Positions 50,691-61,269 of a stretch of DNA of 64,000 nucleotides are shown here, one piece after another. The stretch's first letter is position 1; every line of letters begins with the position of its first letter. Below the pieces are notes generated by a model that saw nothing but the letters and a program-made list of their open reading frames with translations, searched no databases and had not been told where the DNA came from. The stretch comes from Benincasa hispida (Eukaryota > Streptophyta > Magnoliopsida > Cucurbitales > Cucurbitaceae): NCBI RefSeq assembly GCF_009727055.1, contig NC_052350.1, positions 14,761,182-14,825,181 of the forward strand, read 5' to 3'. The position numbers and the translations under genes are program-made.

Positions 50691-51077
50691 TACAATACAT
50701 CATCAAAATTACGCAGTTTCGGTAATGTATTTTACGATTTTATGAGAAACAATTATTTTCCGTTCCCGGGGAATTATGGAAAATATTTTAAACATGATCA
50801 ACAAAGACATTACCATCGTACATTCACAAGACATTACCAGACAACAAAATGTGAAGAAGAAGAAGAATAAGGAAAAGAAACAGAGTCACAAAATCCGAAA
50901 GAAAAAAAAAACCTAAGAAAGTGATATGTAAAGGAAGGAGAAGAATAAGGAGGAGAAGAAGAACTCTACCCGAAATCACGAAGAATGATGAAAATCTCTG
51001 AAGAAAAAGTAGAAAAACGATGAAATCAATCAATAAAGAAGAACAAATCGGCGAGGAATTGAAGAAATTGTGAAATA

Positions 51078-51134
51078 AAGAAGAAGAAGAAGAAGAAGAA
51101 GAAGAAGAAGAAGAAGAAGAAGAAGAAGAAGAAG
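51078..51134. repeat. (AAG)19 microsatellite near the right MULE end
   Basis: Nineteen AAG units in 57 bp within a longer purine-rich stretch (50830-51170). The left end of the MULE has a pyrimidine-rich stretch (8640-8900) in the mirrored position. Confidence 0.9.
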
Positions 51135-51239
51135 GGGAAATCGAAGAGAAAAATCGCGAGGGTAGATTTGGAATTTTATAAAAATTTCCGTTGATATTGT
51201 TTTTTTGCTATAGTATGTAAATAGTTTGTAGTTTTTTCC

Positions 51240-53683
51240 ATTATTGATAATTTTTCTTATTAATATTTATTATATTTATGGTTTCAGTTGGGTAATAGAC
51301 TTAGAGTCTGAATATGTGTTTGACAAACAACTCGAATTTTGTTTTTGAAAACTATTTTCAAATTCTATGATCCATTACTAATTTTGAAAATAACACTTTT
51401 ATGTTTTCATTGTATCTATATTTAAATTTAAAAATTTAAAGTGTACAATAAATAAAGATTAAAAAAACATTTAAAAATACAATATATCATGTTATAAACT
51501 CAAGTCATTTTTTTAAAAAAATATATAATATGTATTAGATAATGTATTATAAATTATATAATGTTACAAAATAATAGTTATATATTTTGTTAACATAAAT
51601 TGTATTCATAAATAAATTAATAATAGTTCATTGTCAGCCAAATAATAGTGGTTGACTACTACTAATTTTATGATTTATAAATGCTACCAGACACATATAT
51701 GAAAACGTGAAATACAACTTTATTTTCATGAATTATTTTACCTTCGTTTTGTTTCATTTTATTTTTAGTTTTTGTTTTTGAAAATTAAGCCTATGGACAT
51801 TACTTTCACCTCCAAATTTTTTCTTTTGTCATCTACTTTTCACCAATGGTCTAAAAACCAATCCAAATTTTGAGAACTAAAAAAGTAGCTTTCAAAAAGT
51901 TGTTTTTGTGTTTTGGAATTTGGTTAAGAATTCAACCATTGTACTTAGAAAAAATAAAAATGTAAATTATTATAAGAAATGTGGATGAAATAGGTTAAAC
52001 TTTTTAAGAACAAAAACAAAAAACCAAATAGTTACCAAACGAGATCTTTGTTTTCAACCTCTACCGAGTAGGCCTTTAAAAATTAGATCTCAATTTAAAT
52101 AATTGTTCTAATTAGTCTATTCAAATATCAAAGATAAAAATATTTCAATTTAAATAATTATTCATATATGATAATTTTATAATCTATAATTTTAAATTTT
52201 TTAAGGAAAAAAAAACTTTAATCTCTAATGTGTTTGCTCCCAACTTGAAGTTAGTGGAGTGGGCTATTATTGCTCATTCCATGTTTGGGGCTTCAAATAT
52301 AACAATGATGTTTAAGATTATTATAACCTACAATTACAATTAGCTATAGTAATATTATAATAATCAACTATAATAAACTATAATAAACTATAATAACCAA
52401 ATAGCGCCTCAAACTCCTCTAAATCTTTAAAAAGTGAGCAGGTTAGAAAATACTTTTTTTTAATTTTAATTTTTTTTTACATTTGTGTCCATTCTTTAAA
52501 TTACTAGTTTACACAATATGTCATTAAATATTATTTATAAATATTTTTTTTACAATAGGGTGGAGGAGTAAAATCTCTTACTTCGAGATTGATAGATAAA
52601 TACTATGTCGGTTGAGCTATGCTCGTTTTGACAATTAATTAATGATAGTTATCAATCTAATATATAATTAATTAATTATTAATTATCAATAATAAGTATA
52701 AAAGGAACTCAAACGTGTTGGAATGTATAAAGCTTCTCCTACTTTAATATATTGTTTCCTTTAATTTAATTTTAAATTGGAAATTTAATAGTTTTATAAT
52801 TCAAAAAGTTATGCACCAAAAACCTAAAGCTTCATTCTTTTTTTCCCTCTCTCATTGTTCTTTTAATCTCTTCAATCCTCAAAACATCTAAAGATGTTCG
52901 TACATTCAATTTGCGATGTGCATGTCTATATATATAATATCAAGATGGGGAGACCCATAGTTTTTGATTGATAGTTTAAGAACAATAAAATGGATTGGGT
53001 CAAAAGGAACATAACTCAATTGACACTTGTACGTGGTAGTGACCAAAAGATCTATGGTTTGAATCTTCTACTCCATAACTAAAAATTGGTATAATCTAAA
53101 TTGATAAAACGTTTTAAAAATATGCAATAATATGTGTTGGAGACTAAAGAGATTTGTGGATAGAACCTCCAACCTTATTATTGGCTACCATTTCCATAAG
53201 AGCACATGCAACTTTATATGTTGTGGACGACAAAGCACCACTTGCTGATGCGCTCCCCATATTTCGAGCGGGTCTTATTTCTTTTTCCCTATCATTAGTC
53301 ATTAAGGTAGGGTGCCTAATTGGATTTACTTGTTCATTGGGTCTATTTATCTAGAGGCTATTTTTTATGGACTCACTCTCGGTTTGTAGGGTAGGATCTC
53401 AACATTTATAAGAGGATGATGAGGATTGAGGGATCCATTCGGTTGTTTTCCCCTTGTTCTCTTAATCTTCCATGAAAGGTTCTTTCAATCTTTGGATACA
53501 AAAGGAATTCAAGCTTCGAAAATTCGTTCATACACAATCCACCAACACTTGCAAGAATTAAAACCATTGTATCAACTTCTGTTTAGCATCGATTTACTCG
53601 ACAATAGATGTATTGATGAAAAATTAAATTGTTCTTTGGCAACCATACAAAAAACTTGTTGCCTAGTTAAATGCTTGATATAT
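51240..53683. other. AT-rich interval without recognisable gene; MITE-like remnant
   Basis: Nothing codes convincingly here. At about 52284-52405 a short AT-rich piece framed by TGTTTGGGGC and GCGCCTCAAACTCC, with ACTATAATAA repeats, resembles the MITE at 3208 and may be a relative. A plus-strand frame at 53426-53680 is open but I recognise no domain. Confidence 0.4.
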
Positions 53684-54129
53684 ATTTTTTTAAGAATAGG
53701 TGATATTATTATACAACAAAAAGGAGGATCCCACACTCGAGATCAAGGCATCAAAGCAACAAAGCACAAGCAAAAACAGGGCAACAAAACCAAAACAAAG
53801 CCAACAGGATAAGACCAGAACAAAACCAACACATAGACGCAAACTCGCAAACTACCAGGAAGAAAGGGAAAGAAAAGAACCCAAAACCCCATAAACTAGG
53901 GTTTACAGCAAAACAGAGAACAACATGAAGTTCAAAAGGAAAAAAACATCCGTACACACCCTAGATAAGACCAAGAAGGTCAACCCGCCAGGAAGTAACA
54001 CGAGCACGAACGTAGAGACTATAGGTGAACTAAGCAGACACCGACCTCGGTCGACCTATATGCAGCCGCCGATTACGCTCCTACCAGATGTAGTATATGG
54101 ACGCTTACAAGAAAACACGGAACAACTTG

Positions 54130-56057
54130 CTACGCACCCCCCTTACCCGACCCCACTCGGCACAACCAACTCAACTCTACATCCCAACTAGCCACCTGAT
54201 GCGTCGAACCCAACTTACGCAACACACTAGACCACACCTCTCTCCCAAGCCCACACTCAAAAAATAAATGATCCCGTGACTCCACACCTCCCTCACACAG
54301 AAGACACCCCCCCTCCCCCCGACAACACACCCTAACTCTTCAACTAATTTCGCGTACCAACCTGTCCCTCACTGCTAACCACACACAGAAGGAGTGATGC
54401 AGAATACCATCCCCCGCCCATGAAATACCAAACCAAGACACCCAGGACGACGAAGACGATTACTCTCCAAGCACTAGTGATAGAAAATCGACCACTAGCA
54501 TCCGACACCCAAACCCAATAATCCTCTCTCCTCACCCTAGGCTCCACTGCCTGGATAAGACCCCCAGATCTCAAGCAGCTCTCAAGACACTATAGGCCAC
54601 CTCCAACCTCCCTCACCATCCAAGAACTCCGGACAATCGCGCTTCCAAACTACTCCTTGCATCATGAACCACCATAGACCCGTATGAATCCAAAATCGTG
54701 GCCCCGGCAACCAAGGATCCCACTAAACAAAACAAGACTGTCCATCGCAATCATCAAACGAACCAGATGCTTGAATCTATCTATATTTAGTAAGATAGAT
54801 CTTAAGCACCAAGACCTCCAACCTTACTTCGAACAGCCCACAACGACCACCCACGCAAAACATATGCCTCCACCCACGCGACCCATAGTGACCCTGATTT
54901 AATTAAGAAGCCAGAGCAACTTCATAATAGCAGCCTGGTTCCAAGAGGCACATGCTTCACACCTAATCCCCCATCTCCCAACGGCAAGCACACCTCATCC
55001 CACGCCACCCATGCACCACCCGACTCACCATACTACCCTTCCATAAATAACTACGTAATAAACGATCAACCTCATGAGTTACACACGCAGGCAATACGAA
55101 TATACTACACCAAAAGACCTGAAAGGACTGTAAAACAGACTTAACAAGCTGCAACCTCCCAACAAAGGAGGGGGACCTCGCTGCCCAGCTTCTAATACGA
55201 GCTATAATCCTCTGTATCAAAGGCGCACAATCCACAACCCTCAACCGACCCGCCAATAAAGGTAAACCCAGATACCTAACAGGCAATGAACCAAGAGAGA
55301 CACCCATATACGCAGCTAGTTCCTCCGCCCTCCCCAGACTCCACCCCTGCAACAAACATGGAACTTTTCCCAACATTTACAACTAACCCAGACAGCTCAA
55401 ACTTTGTCAATACCTACCTCACAAACTCCAAAGAATCTCTCTCAGCTGCACAGAAAATCATCAAATCGTCTGCAAAAACCAAATGAGTTAGGCCCAAGTG
55501 CTCACACCGATCATGGAACTTAAACCAAACAAGAGGTTTATTCAACAACCTAGACAAGACCTCCATCACCATCACAAACAAAAAAGGAGATAACAGATCC
55601 CCCTGCCTCAATCCCTTCCTGCCAGGAAAAAACCCTTCAAGAGAACCATTAATCATTACAGAGAACTTAGACAAAGTAACACAAGCCCTCACCCAACTAA
55701 CAAACTGAAGGGGCATACCTATAGCCAACAACACCCCAAACAGAAAATCCCAATTCACTGAATCGTAAGCCTTCTGAAGGTCTACCTTTAATACACAATG
55801 TGACTTCCCTCTGCCCTTCTTATAGCTCCCCATGAGCTCATGACACAATAAAATGTTATCGAAAATCGACCTACCTGGAACAAACACAGACTGATTACTA
55901 CTGATGAGATCAGGCAACCACAACCACAATTTCTCAGGTAAGATCCTCGAGATACACTTATACACAACATTGTAACATGAAATAGAACGAAACTTCTCCA
56001 TACGTTCAGCTCCCCACCTCTTAGGGATGAGAGTAATAGCAGTAGAATTAACTCCAC
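54130..56057 (-). pseudogene. LINE ORF2: reverse transcriptase and zf-RVT
   Basis: The catalytic FADD box is intact (about 55440-55475) and 195 codons around it (56001-55414) are open, so this is the best-preserved coding stretch of the LINE. The frame breaks at about 55400, 54960 and 54345. It would copy element RNA by target-primed reverse transcription if whole. The codons here are noticeably GC-richer than the surrounding LTR DNA. Confidence 0.8.
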
Positions 56058-56561
56058 CAGGCAGGTAACATGTTTAAAAAAAATTTAGCACGACGTCACA
56101 TAAATCATACCTAACCATACTCCAAGTAGCTCTGTAAAAATCCACCAAAAAACCATCAGGCCTAGGAGCCTTCCCAGACTTCATCGAGAATAAAGCCTTT
56201 TGAATCTCCTCCGACTCGCTGGCCGACCAAATGCCTCCACCCCCTTCTCGGGCCAGCTGAACTGTACAATATCCCCAATTCGGGCAGTAAGATCCCTATA
56301 CCCCACATGCTGAGCCCTTAAGAAACCCCGAAAGAATTATACTGCCACCCCGTCATGCACCATTTGGCGAGTCCCCTCAGTATCCACGACTGTAAATAAA
56401 CCACTGCAGCTACGACGAGAATGAACACAACAATGAAAAAAAGCTGTGTTCATATCACCTAACTCCAATCACCTGACCCTGGCCTTCTACCGAAGCGACA
56501 CCTCCTTCAATCTCGACACTGACCAAAACGCCTCAGTGGCCCAAGCCGCCTTCGCACACAC

Positions 56562-59387
56562 TGTAAAACCCGAACCCTAATTACTTTAAGTAAGAGTAGG
56601 TAATGTGATGTCTTCTAATGAGCTATGATGAAATCATGTCTTAGGAATTATGGAAGAAAGAAGGAAGCCATGATGTGGTAGATGACCTAGGTGGCAAAGT
56701 GAATGAATGGTGAATTGATCGACCTTACGCAATGGGCTTGGAGATGAGGAAAGGTGTGAGAGGTAGTTTGCAATCGGGTAGCAAGCCAAGCATGAGGTGG
56801 TTGGCCGAATGTTGGAGGGTCATGTTTGACGTTGGAGTGCATAGTGAGCATGTGGATGAGGTCATGCAATTCTTTGAGGTGTAATGCTAAATTAACACTA
56901 TGGGTGGAGTTAGGAAAGGAAAATTGATTAAATCCTAGCCCTTCATCAGATTAGTGGGCAAGGTGGCACAAGGAGGTTTCATACAAGATTTTGGACAGTG
57001 GTAACCAGAAAGGCCAATTTCATTTAATTGGTTTGAACAAACTTCCTGGGATATTTGTGTAATTTTAGTGGCATTCGAAAGCTCTATGTGTCTATTTTAT
57101 GTGGCTGTGCTATGAGAGGGAAAACTCGCCGGAATAAGGTCGAAGGAGCAAAATAAAGACGAAGGGTTCGTTTCTCGATGAATCTAGGCCATCAGTGAAG
57201 AATTGAAGCTCTAGGATGGATCATGAAGATTTTTGAGCTAAAAATTTGAGGTAATATTGTTAACTCAGTTATAAACAATTTTGTAGAATGAAACTTTTTA
57301 AGATGAGGCTTGGAATGCAAGTTATATATTTTTGAAATTTGAATTGGAAGTTGTTGAACAAGCAGGTAGCTGTTTGAATTGGGGCCAATGATGAAGGTTT
57401 GAATCTCCATATCAAATGACAGAGAATTTTGAGCTGAAATTTTAAGTTAATGTTTCTAATTTGATTCTAAGCAAGTTCTTAGAAGGAATTTCCTTGAGAT
57501 CTGTTCTGAAAATTTAGTTATAAATTGTTGAAATTGAATCTGCAGTTTGATGCTCCAAAATTTTTCTAAGTGTGGGGAGTGTAGACGATCAAAGGGTGCA
57601 TTCTTTTGACACCCAATCCCTCCAAATTGGCTAAGTGTCCGACCCTCAAAGTGAATGGTAGAAGGCACATTGTGATGGTTTTTCATGTGAGCTTGATTTA
57701 TTGAGTAGGCCTAAAAGGAAGGCTAATGTAAACACTAAGTAGTATGCTTATACGTGTAGGTTCAACGCCCATTGGAAAAGCCTATCAAGCCTTAAGGAAG
57801 CAAACTTGAAGGACCTGTGAGTGACTATAAATGTTTTATAAATATTTTAATAATCCATGCTTATTGACAGTTACCTTTATGTTGGTTATTTTATGAGAAG
57901 TCCAAGCAACACATTTCTCTAAAGTTTATAAATGCATGCTAGTATGCATGCTAGTTACAAAGTTTATGAAATATGCTTTGGTACAATGGTTGAACCATGG
58001 TAGTTTTCAAAAAAAGATTCTATGACATGTTTAAGTTACAAGTATTTGTATTATGTTTTAAAGCATATGTGCTCTTAATGTTGTTGAGCATGTGTTAGTA
58101 AATGACATTCTTATGAAAACTATGTTTTATGAGATCAAGATTTCAGTAAACTTGTTTTATGAAAATGTTTTCCTATTAGGTATTTTCAGCTCAATACTAA
58201 AGTACAAGGAGAAGGTATCCGAGCTGTACTACCTAGTTTCAGTTATGTTATGATTCTGATGCTGAAGTACATAGAGAAGGCATCAGAATAATTCACTCAG
58301 TTCAGTGATAAACAGTGGTACCTTGCCTCAGTTATGATCCTTGACATCAAGATCCAGTTTTCTCTACATGCACGTATGATAGTTAATCAGTTCAGTAGGA
58401 TTGAACCATGAGGGTTCTTTACATTAGCTAAAAGATGTTGAACAAAAGGGTTCTCGCCCCAGGCCAGACTTATGTTTGAGAGATCGAACAAAAAGGTTCT
58501 CTCTTAAACCTGATATCCGACGATGAGATTGAACCACGAGGGTTATTTCCTAGCATTAGCTGAAAGGTGCTGAACAAAAGGGTTCTCACCCTAGCTCAGG
58601 CTTATGTTTGAGAGATCGAACAAAAGGGTTCTCTCTTAAACAAGATATCCAACGATGAGATTGAACCACGAGGGTTCTTTCTTAGCATTGGCTAAAAGTT
58701 GAACAAAAGGGTTCTCACCCCAGCCCAAGCTTATGTTTGAGAGATTGAACAAAAGGGTTCTCTCTTGAACATGATATCCGACGTTGAGATTGAACCATGA
58801 GAGTTATCTCTCAATCGAGAATTAGTTTAGCTATGTTTTCAGATACAATGGTTTTAAAAGTTTTATGTACACGTTTGCTTGGCATGTTTTAGTTTCAGTA
58901 TTCTGTTTTCTAGCTTTCAGTTTAAGCATGAGATTTATGTTTTTATTAAGTCACTCACTGGGCGAGTAGCTCATTCTTTCAAATGTTTTTCTTTTCCCAG
59001 TAGTGGTCATCTCCCCAGAGGTTAGCTGTCCTGCTTCTTTGCCACTCAAGGACTTCAGTTAAAAGTTCAAAGTCTAAAGAGTAGTTTTAGTGTTTATTTT
59101 GTAAATGTTTGTACATATGTGTTGCTCATATTAGGGACTAGTAAAGTATGTTGGGACCCATTGAACTATGTACCTGTTAATATAATGTAGTTATGGTGTT
59201 GTTGATCCCTGGTGTTCTGAGGTTATTTTTAAAGTTTCCTTAGTTTGGTGAATGTTTTATATGTATTCCAGGGATCTAAGCAGGTTAAGGATGTTAGTTG
59301 GACAGTAAGTGCCACAAAAGGGTTGGTAACTACTGTCACCACATTCACTTCTGGATTAAGAAAGGGTAATTTGGGAGGGGTGTGACA
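56562..59387 (+). mobile_element. Gypsy-like solo LTR in the LINE (TSD CACAC)
   Basis: It starts TGTAAAACCCGAACCC and ends GGAGGGGTGTGACA. CACAC flanks it at 56557-56561 and 59388-59392. Removing it joins the LINE reading VAQAAVGRNPDSESV to the next ORF2 segment. At 2826 bp with no pol domain it is a solo LTR. It is the same family as the solo LTR at 34188-36850, and it holds a minisatellite at 58399-58800. Confidence 0.88.
58399..58800 (+). repeat. Minisatellite, about 130-bp unit, in the solo LTR
   Basis: GATTGAACC recurs at 58399, 58527, 58659 and 58788, spacing 128-132 bp. Each unit holds three inverted GAAC...GGGTTC pieces: GAACCACGAGGGTTC, then GAACAAAAGGGTTCTCACC, then GAACAAAAGGGTTCTCTC. 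Confidence 0.88.
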
Positions 59388-60090
59388 CACACCGACTCTG
59401 AATCAGGATTCCTTCCTACCGCAGCCTGAGCAACCTCCATAACCTGCCTAGCTATCCGCACCTCATCAGCTAACACAGAGATACGCCTACCAAATGATGC
59501 ACCAAAAACTCGCTTCACTGCCTTTAAATTTCGCATAAAACTAACCATAGGAGACACATCCTCAGACCTTCTCCACATTGACATGATAATATCAAGAAAA
59601 CCCTCTGCCTCCGCCCAATGAGAAAAATAATGAAACGTAGGAGGTGGCCTACTCCTCATCTCCCCTGTAGAAACCAGAAGAGGGCTATGATCAGAAATCC
59701 CCCACTGACCAACCCTAACCTCCGAATACGAAAAAGCTACCTTCCACGCCTCATTGGACAAGCATCGATCCAAGCGGCGCAAGATACCATTCCTCTGAAG
59801 TTTACTAGTCCAGGTAAACCAATTACCTGTCACACCCAACTCAACCAGATCCGCTCCAATGACACCTCATCAAACTTCTCATCAAACTCCTCCATCTCCC
59901 TCAAGCTAGGGCAACCACCAAAATCCTCAAAACTACTACGAATAGCATTAAAATCCCCCAAAGTAATTCCAGAAAGTTGCCACGAGGCATACACATCAAT
60001 CAACCGAGACCACAAATTCCTCCTTTTGCTCACGTGATTAGAGGCATACATAACACCAATATGTATCCTAGCACTAGATACAATATCCAC
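59345..60090 (-). pseudogene. LINE endonuclease domain
   Basis: Two frames: 60090-59830 with IHIGVMYASNHVSKRRNLWS and the Mg-binding GDFN, and 59839-59393 with GNWFTWTSKLQRNGILRRLD and the catalytic SDH (ISDHSPLLV). A frameshift separates them at about 59835. The last codons are interrupted by the solo LTR at 59387. The family nicks target DNA to prime reverse transcription. Confidence 0.8.
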
Positions 60091-60569
60091 TAAGGTTCCA
60101 GAAATGAATTGATCCCCACCGACATCAATGGAAAAATCATAGACACTTTTCCGTCATATCACCGAAATCCTCCCAACTCCCTACACACTATAGCCAAACA
60201 CATAACCAAACCTACCCATCACCATACCAAAATTCTCACGACGACCCTCGTCTCAAGAAAACAACAGAAGGTAACAGATAAGGAAGCCAGAAAGTCTGCC
60301 ACCACCCTACACTTGACAGGGTCATTCAACCCCTTAACATTCTAGGAACACCAAATCATGAATCTTGCAAGAGATCACACCTACCACTTCCCACTGGGCC
60401 TTTGCCCAAACTCCTGAACATCCCATCCATAACAAGCAACGGATCAGGATTTGCCTACATTAGTGCCAATGCCAACGAGTCTCCCCCCTTATGACATAAA
60501 ACATCAAACTGATTACAATCATCAACATGTTTTACAGACCCCGTAATTCCAGGGGACCCATAAACTACT

Positions 60570-61130
60570 CTACTCTTCAAGGGCACCGTACCCGGGCAAC
60601 CCACTACCCCTATGCCCTACACCTCCTCTATCATGCCTACGTCGACTAACCATAGTAAATTCTTCAACCCTCTCCGTGCCCTTAATCTCATCCATTAAGC
60701 TAGCTCCCCTCACACCCATACCCAAGTCCTGCTCCTTCCTCACACTTTCAATTCTCCCATTCTCCTCCAAACACCCCTCATTGATTGCCACAATACACAA
60801 CTCCTGATCTTTCTCCACACCTCGTTGCTCACACACCGCCCCAATATGCCCAAAGGAACCACAGCAAGAACACCTACGAGGTTTTCACTCATACACTACT
60901 AGAATAATAAACTCCTGACCTTGCATTCTAACAGTGATTGAAGGGGGCATTAACGAATCACCATCCACTCGAACACAAACCCTTGTATACGATAACCGTC
61001 GTCACTCTCTTGTTGCAACATCAAAAGAGATAGGTTTACCCACAACACTAGCTAACACTGCTAAACCACTATCCGTCCAAACTCTAAGGGAACACGCTCC
61101 AATTTAATCCAGATAGGAACAGAATAAAAA
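60570..61130 (-). pseudogene. LINE ORF1 fragment with CCHC zinc knuckle
   Basis: The DUF4283-like lead (IWIKLERVPLEFG) and ARVRVDGD-type linker appear in shifted frames. The knuckle C-x2-C-x4-H-x4-C is complete just upstream of 60836, from where 88 codons are open. It is an RNA-binding nucleocapsid-like part of a plant LINE, lying directly upstream of the endonuclease. Confidence 0.65.
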
Positions 61131-61269
61131 ATAAAGGTGTTGTGTTTATTAACCCTTTCATCAATTGCATATTTGAAAACTTATGGCAATCATGAATCTC
61201 ATTGAAGGGAGATCACTAACTTCTAGTTGGTACTTCGAACGACCCCTTAGTAGATAGCTTTCCTTCAGC

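Larger units (their letters stand above)
8476..51226. mobile_element. Old MULE carrying DUF1985-type and MURA-type genes, expanded by nested insertions
   Basis: The parts at 8.5-15.46, 41.28-43.76 and 49.5-51.2 kb form one element once the TSD-bounded insertions are removed. They share the same GATAGACAGTGATAG motif families, and those arrays continue across the O insertion site. The plus-strand gene has a DUF1985-like domain and an acidic tail. The minus-strand gene is a MURA transposase. This pairing recalls plant KAONASHI-type MULEs, though no Ulp1 protease domain is visible. Possible ends are CAAATTGTTTAC...ATAGCAAAA (8476-8500) and its inverse near 51203-51226, matching at about 19 of 30 positions by eye. 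The flanking target duplication was not found, so the borders are provisional. Both genes carry stops; the copy is inactive. Confidence 0.5.
53684..61140 (-). mobile_element. LINE retrotransposon (ORF1, endonuclease, RT), split by a solo LTR
   Basis: Order on the minus strand: ORF1 piece with a DUF4283-like start (VPIWIKLERVPLEFG, near 61120) and a perfect CCHC knuckle (CSCCGSFGHIGAVC, near 60840-60880); apurinic-type endonuclease (GDFNAIRSSFEDFGG near 59950, ISDHSPLLV near 59690); reverse transcriptase (VFVPGRSIFDNILLCHEL, KVDLQKAYDSVNWDFL, LRQGDLLSPFLF, HLVFADDLMIF, 56001-55414); thumb/connection (55376-54963); zf-RVT (CLLCEGGVESRDHLFFEC, about 54250-54310). The 3' end runs to an A-rich tail near 53683. 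Stops and frameshifts occur in every part. The 5' end fades near 61140-61270, suggesting truncation. This is a member of the plant L1-like LINE group. Confidence 0.85.

Noticed and set aside
53426..53812. 128-codon plus-strand frame next to the LINE
   Set aside because: Its second half is antisense to the LINE 3' region and its first half has no domain I recognise.
59618..60037. 139-codon plus-strand frame
   Set aside because: Shadow of the LINE endonuclease on the other strand.
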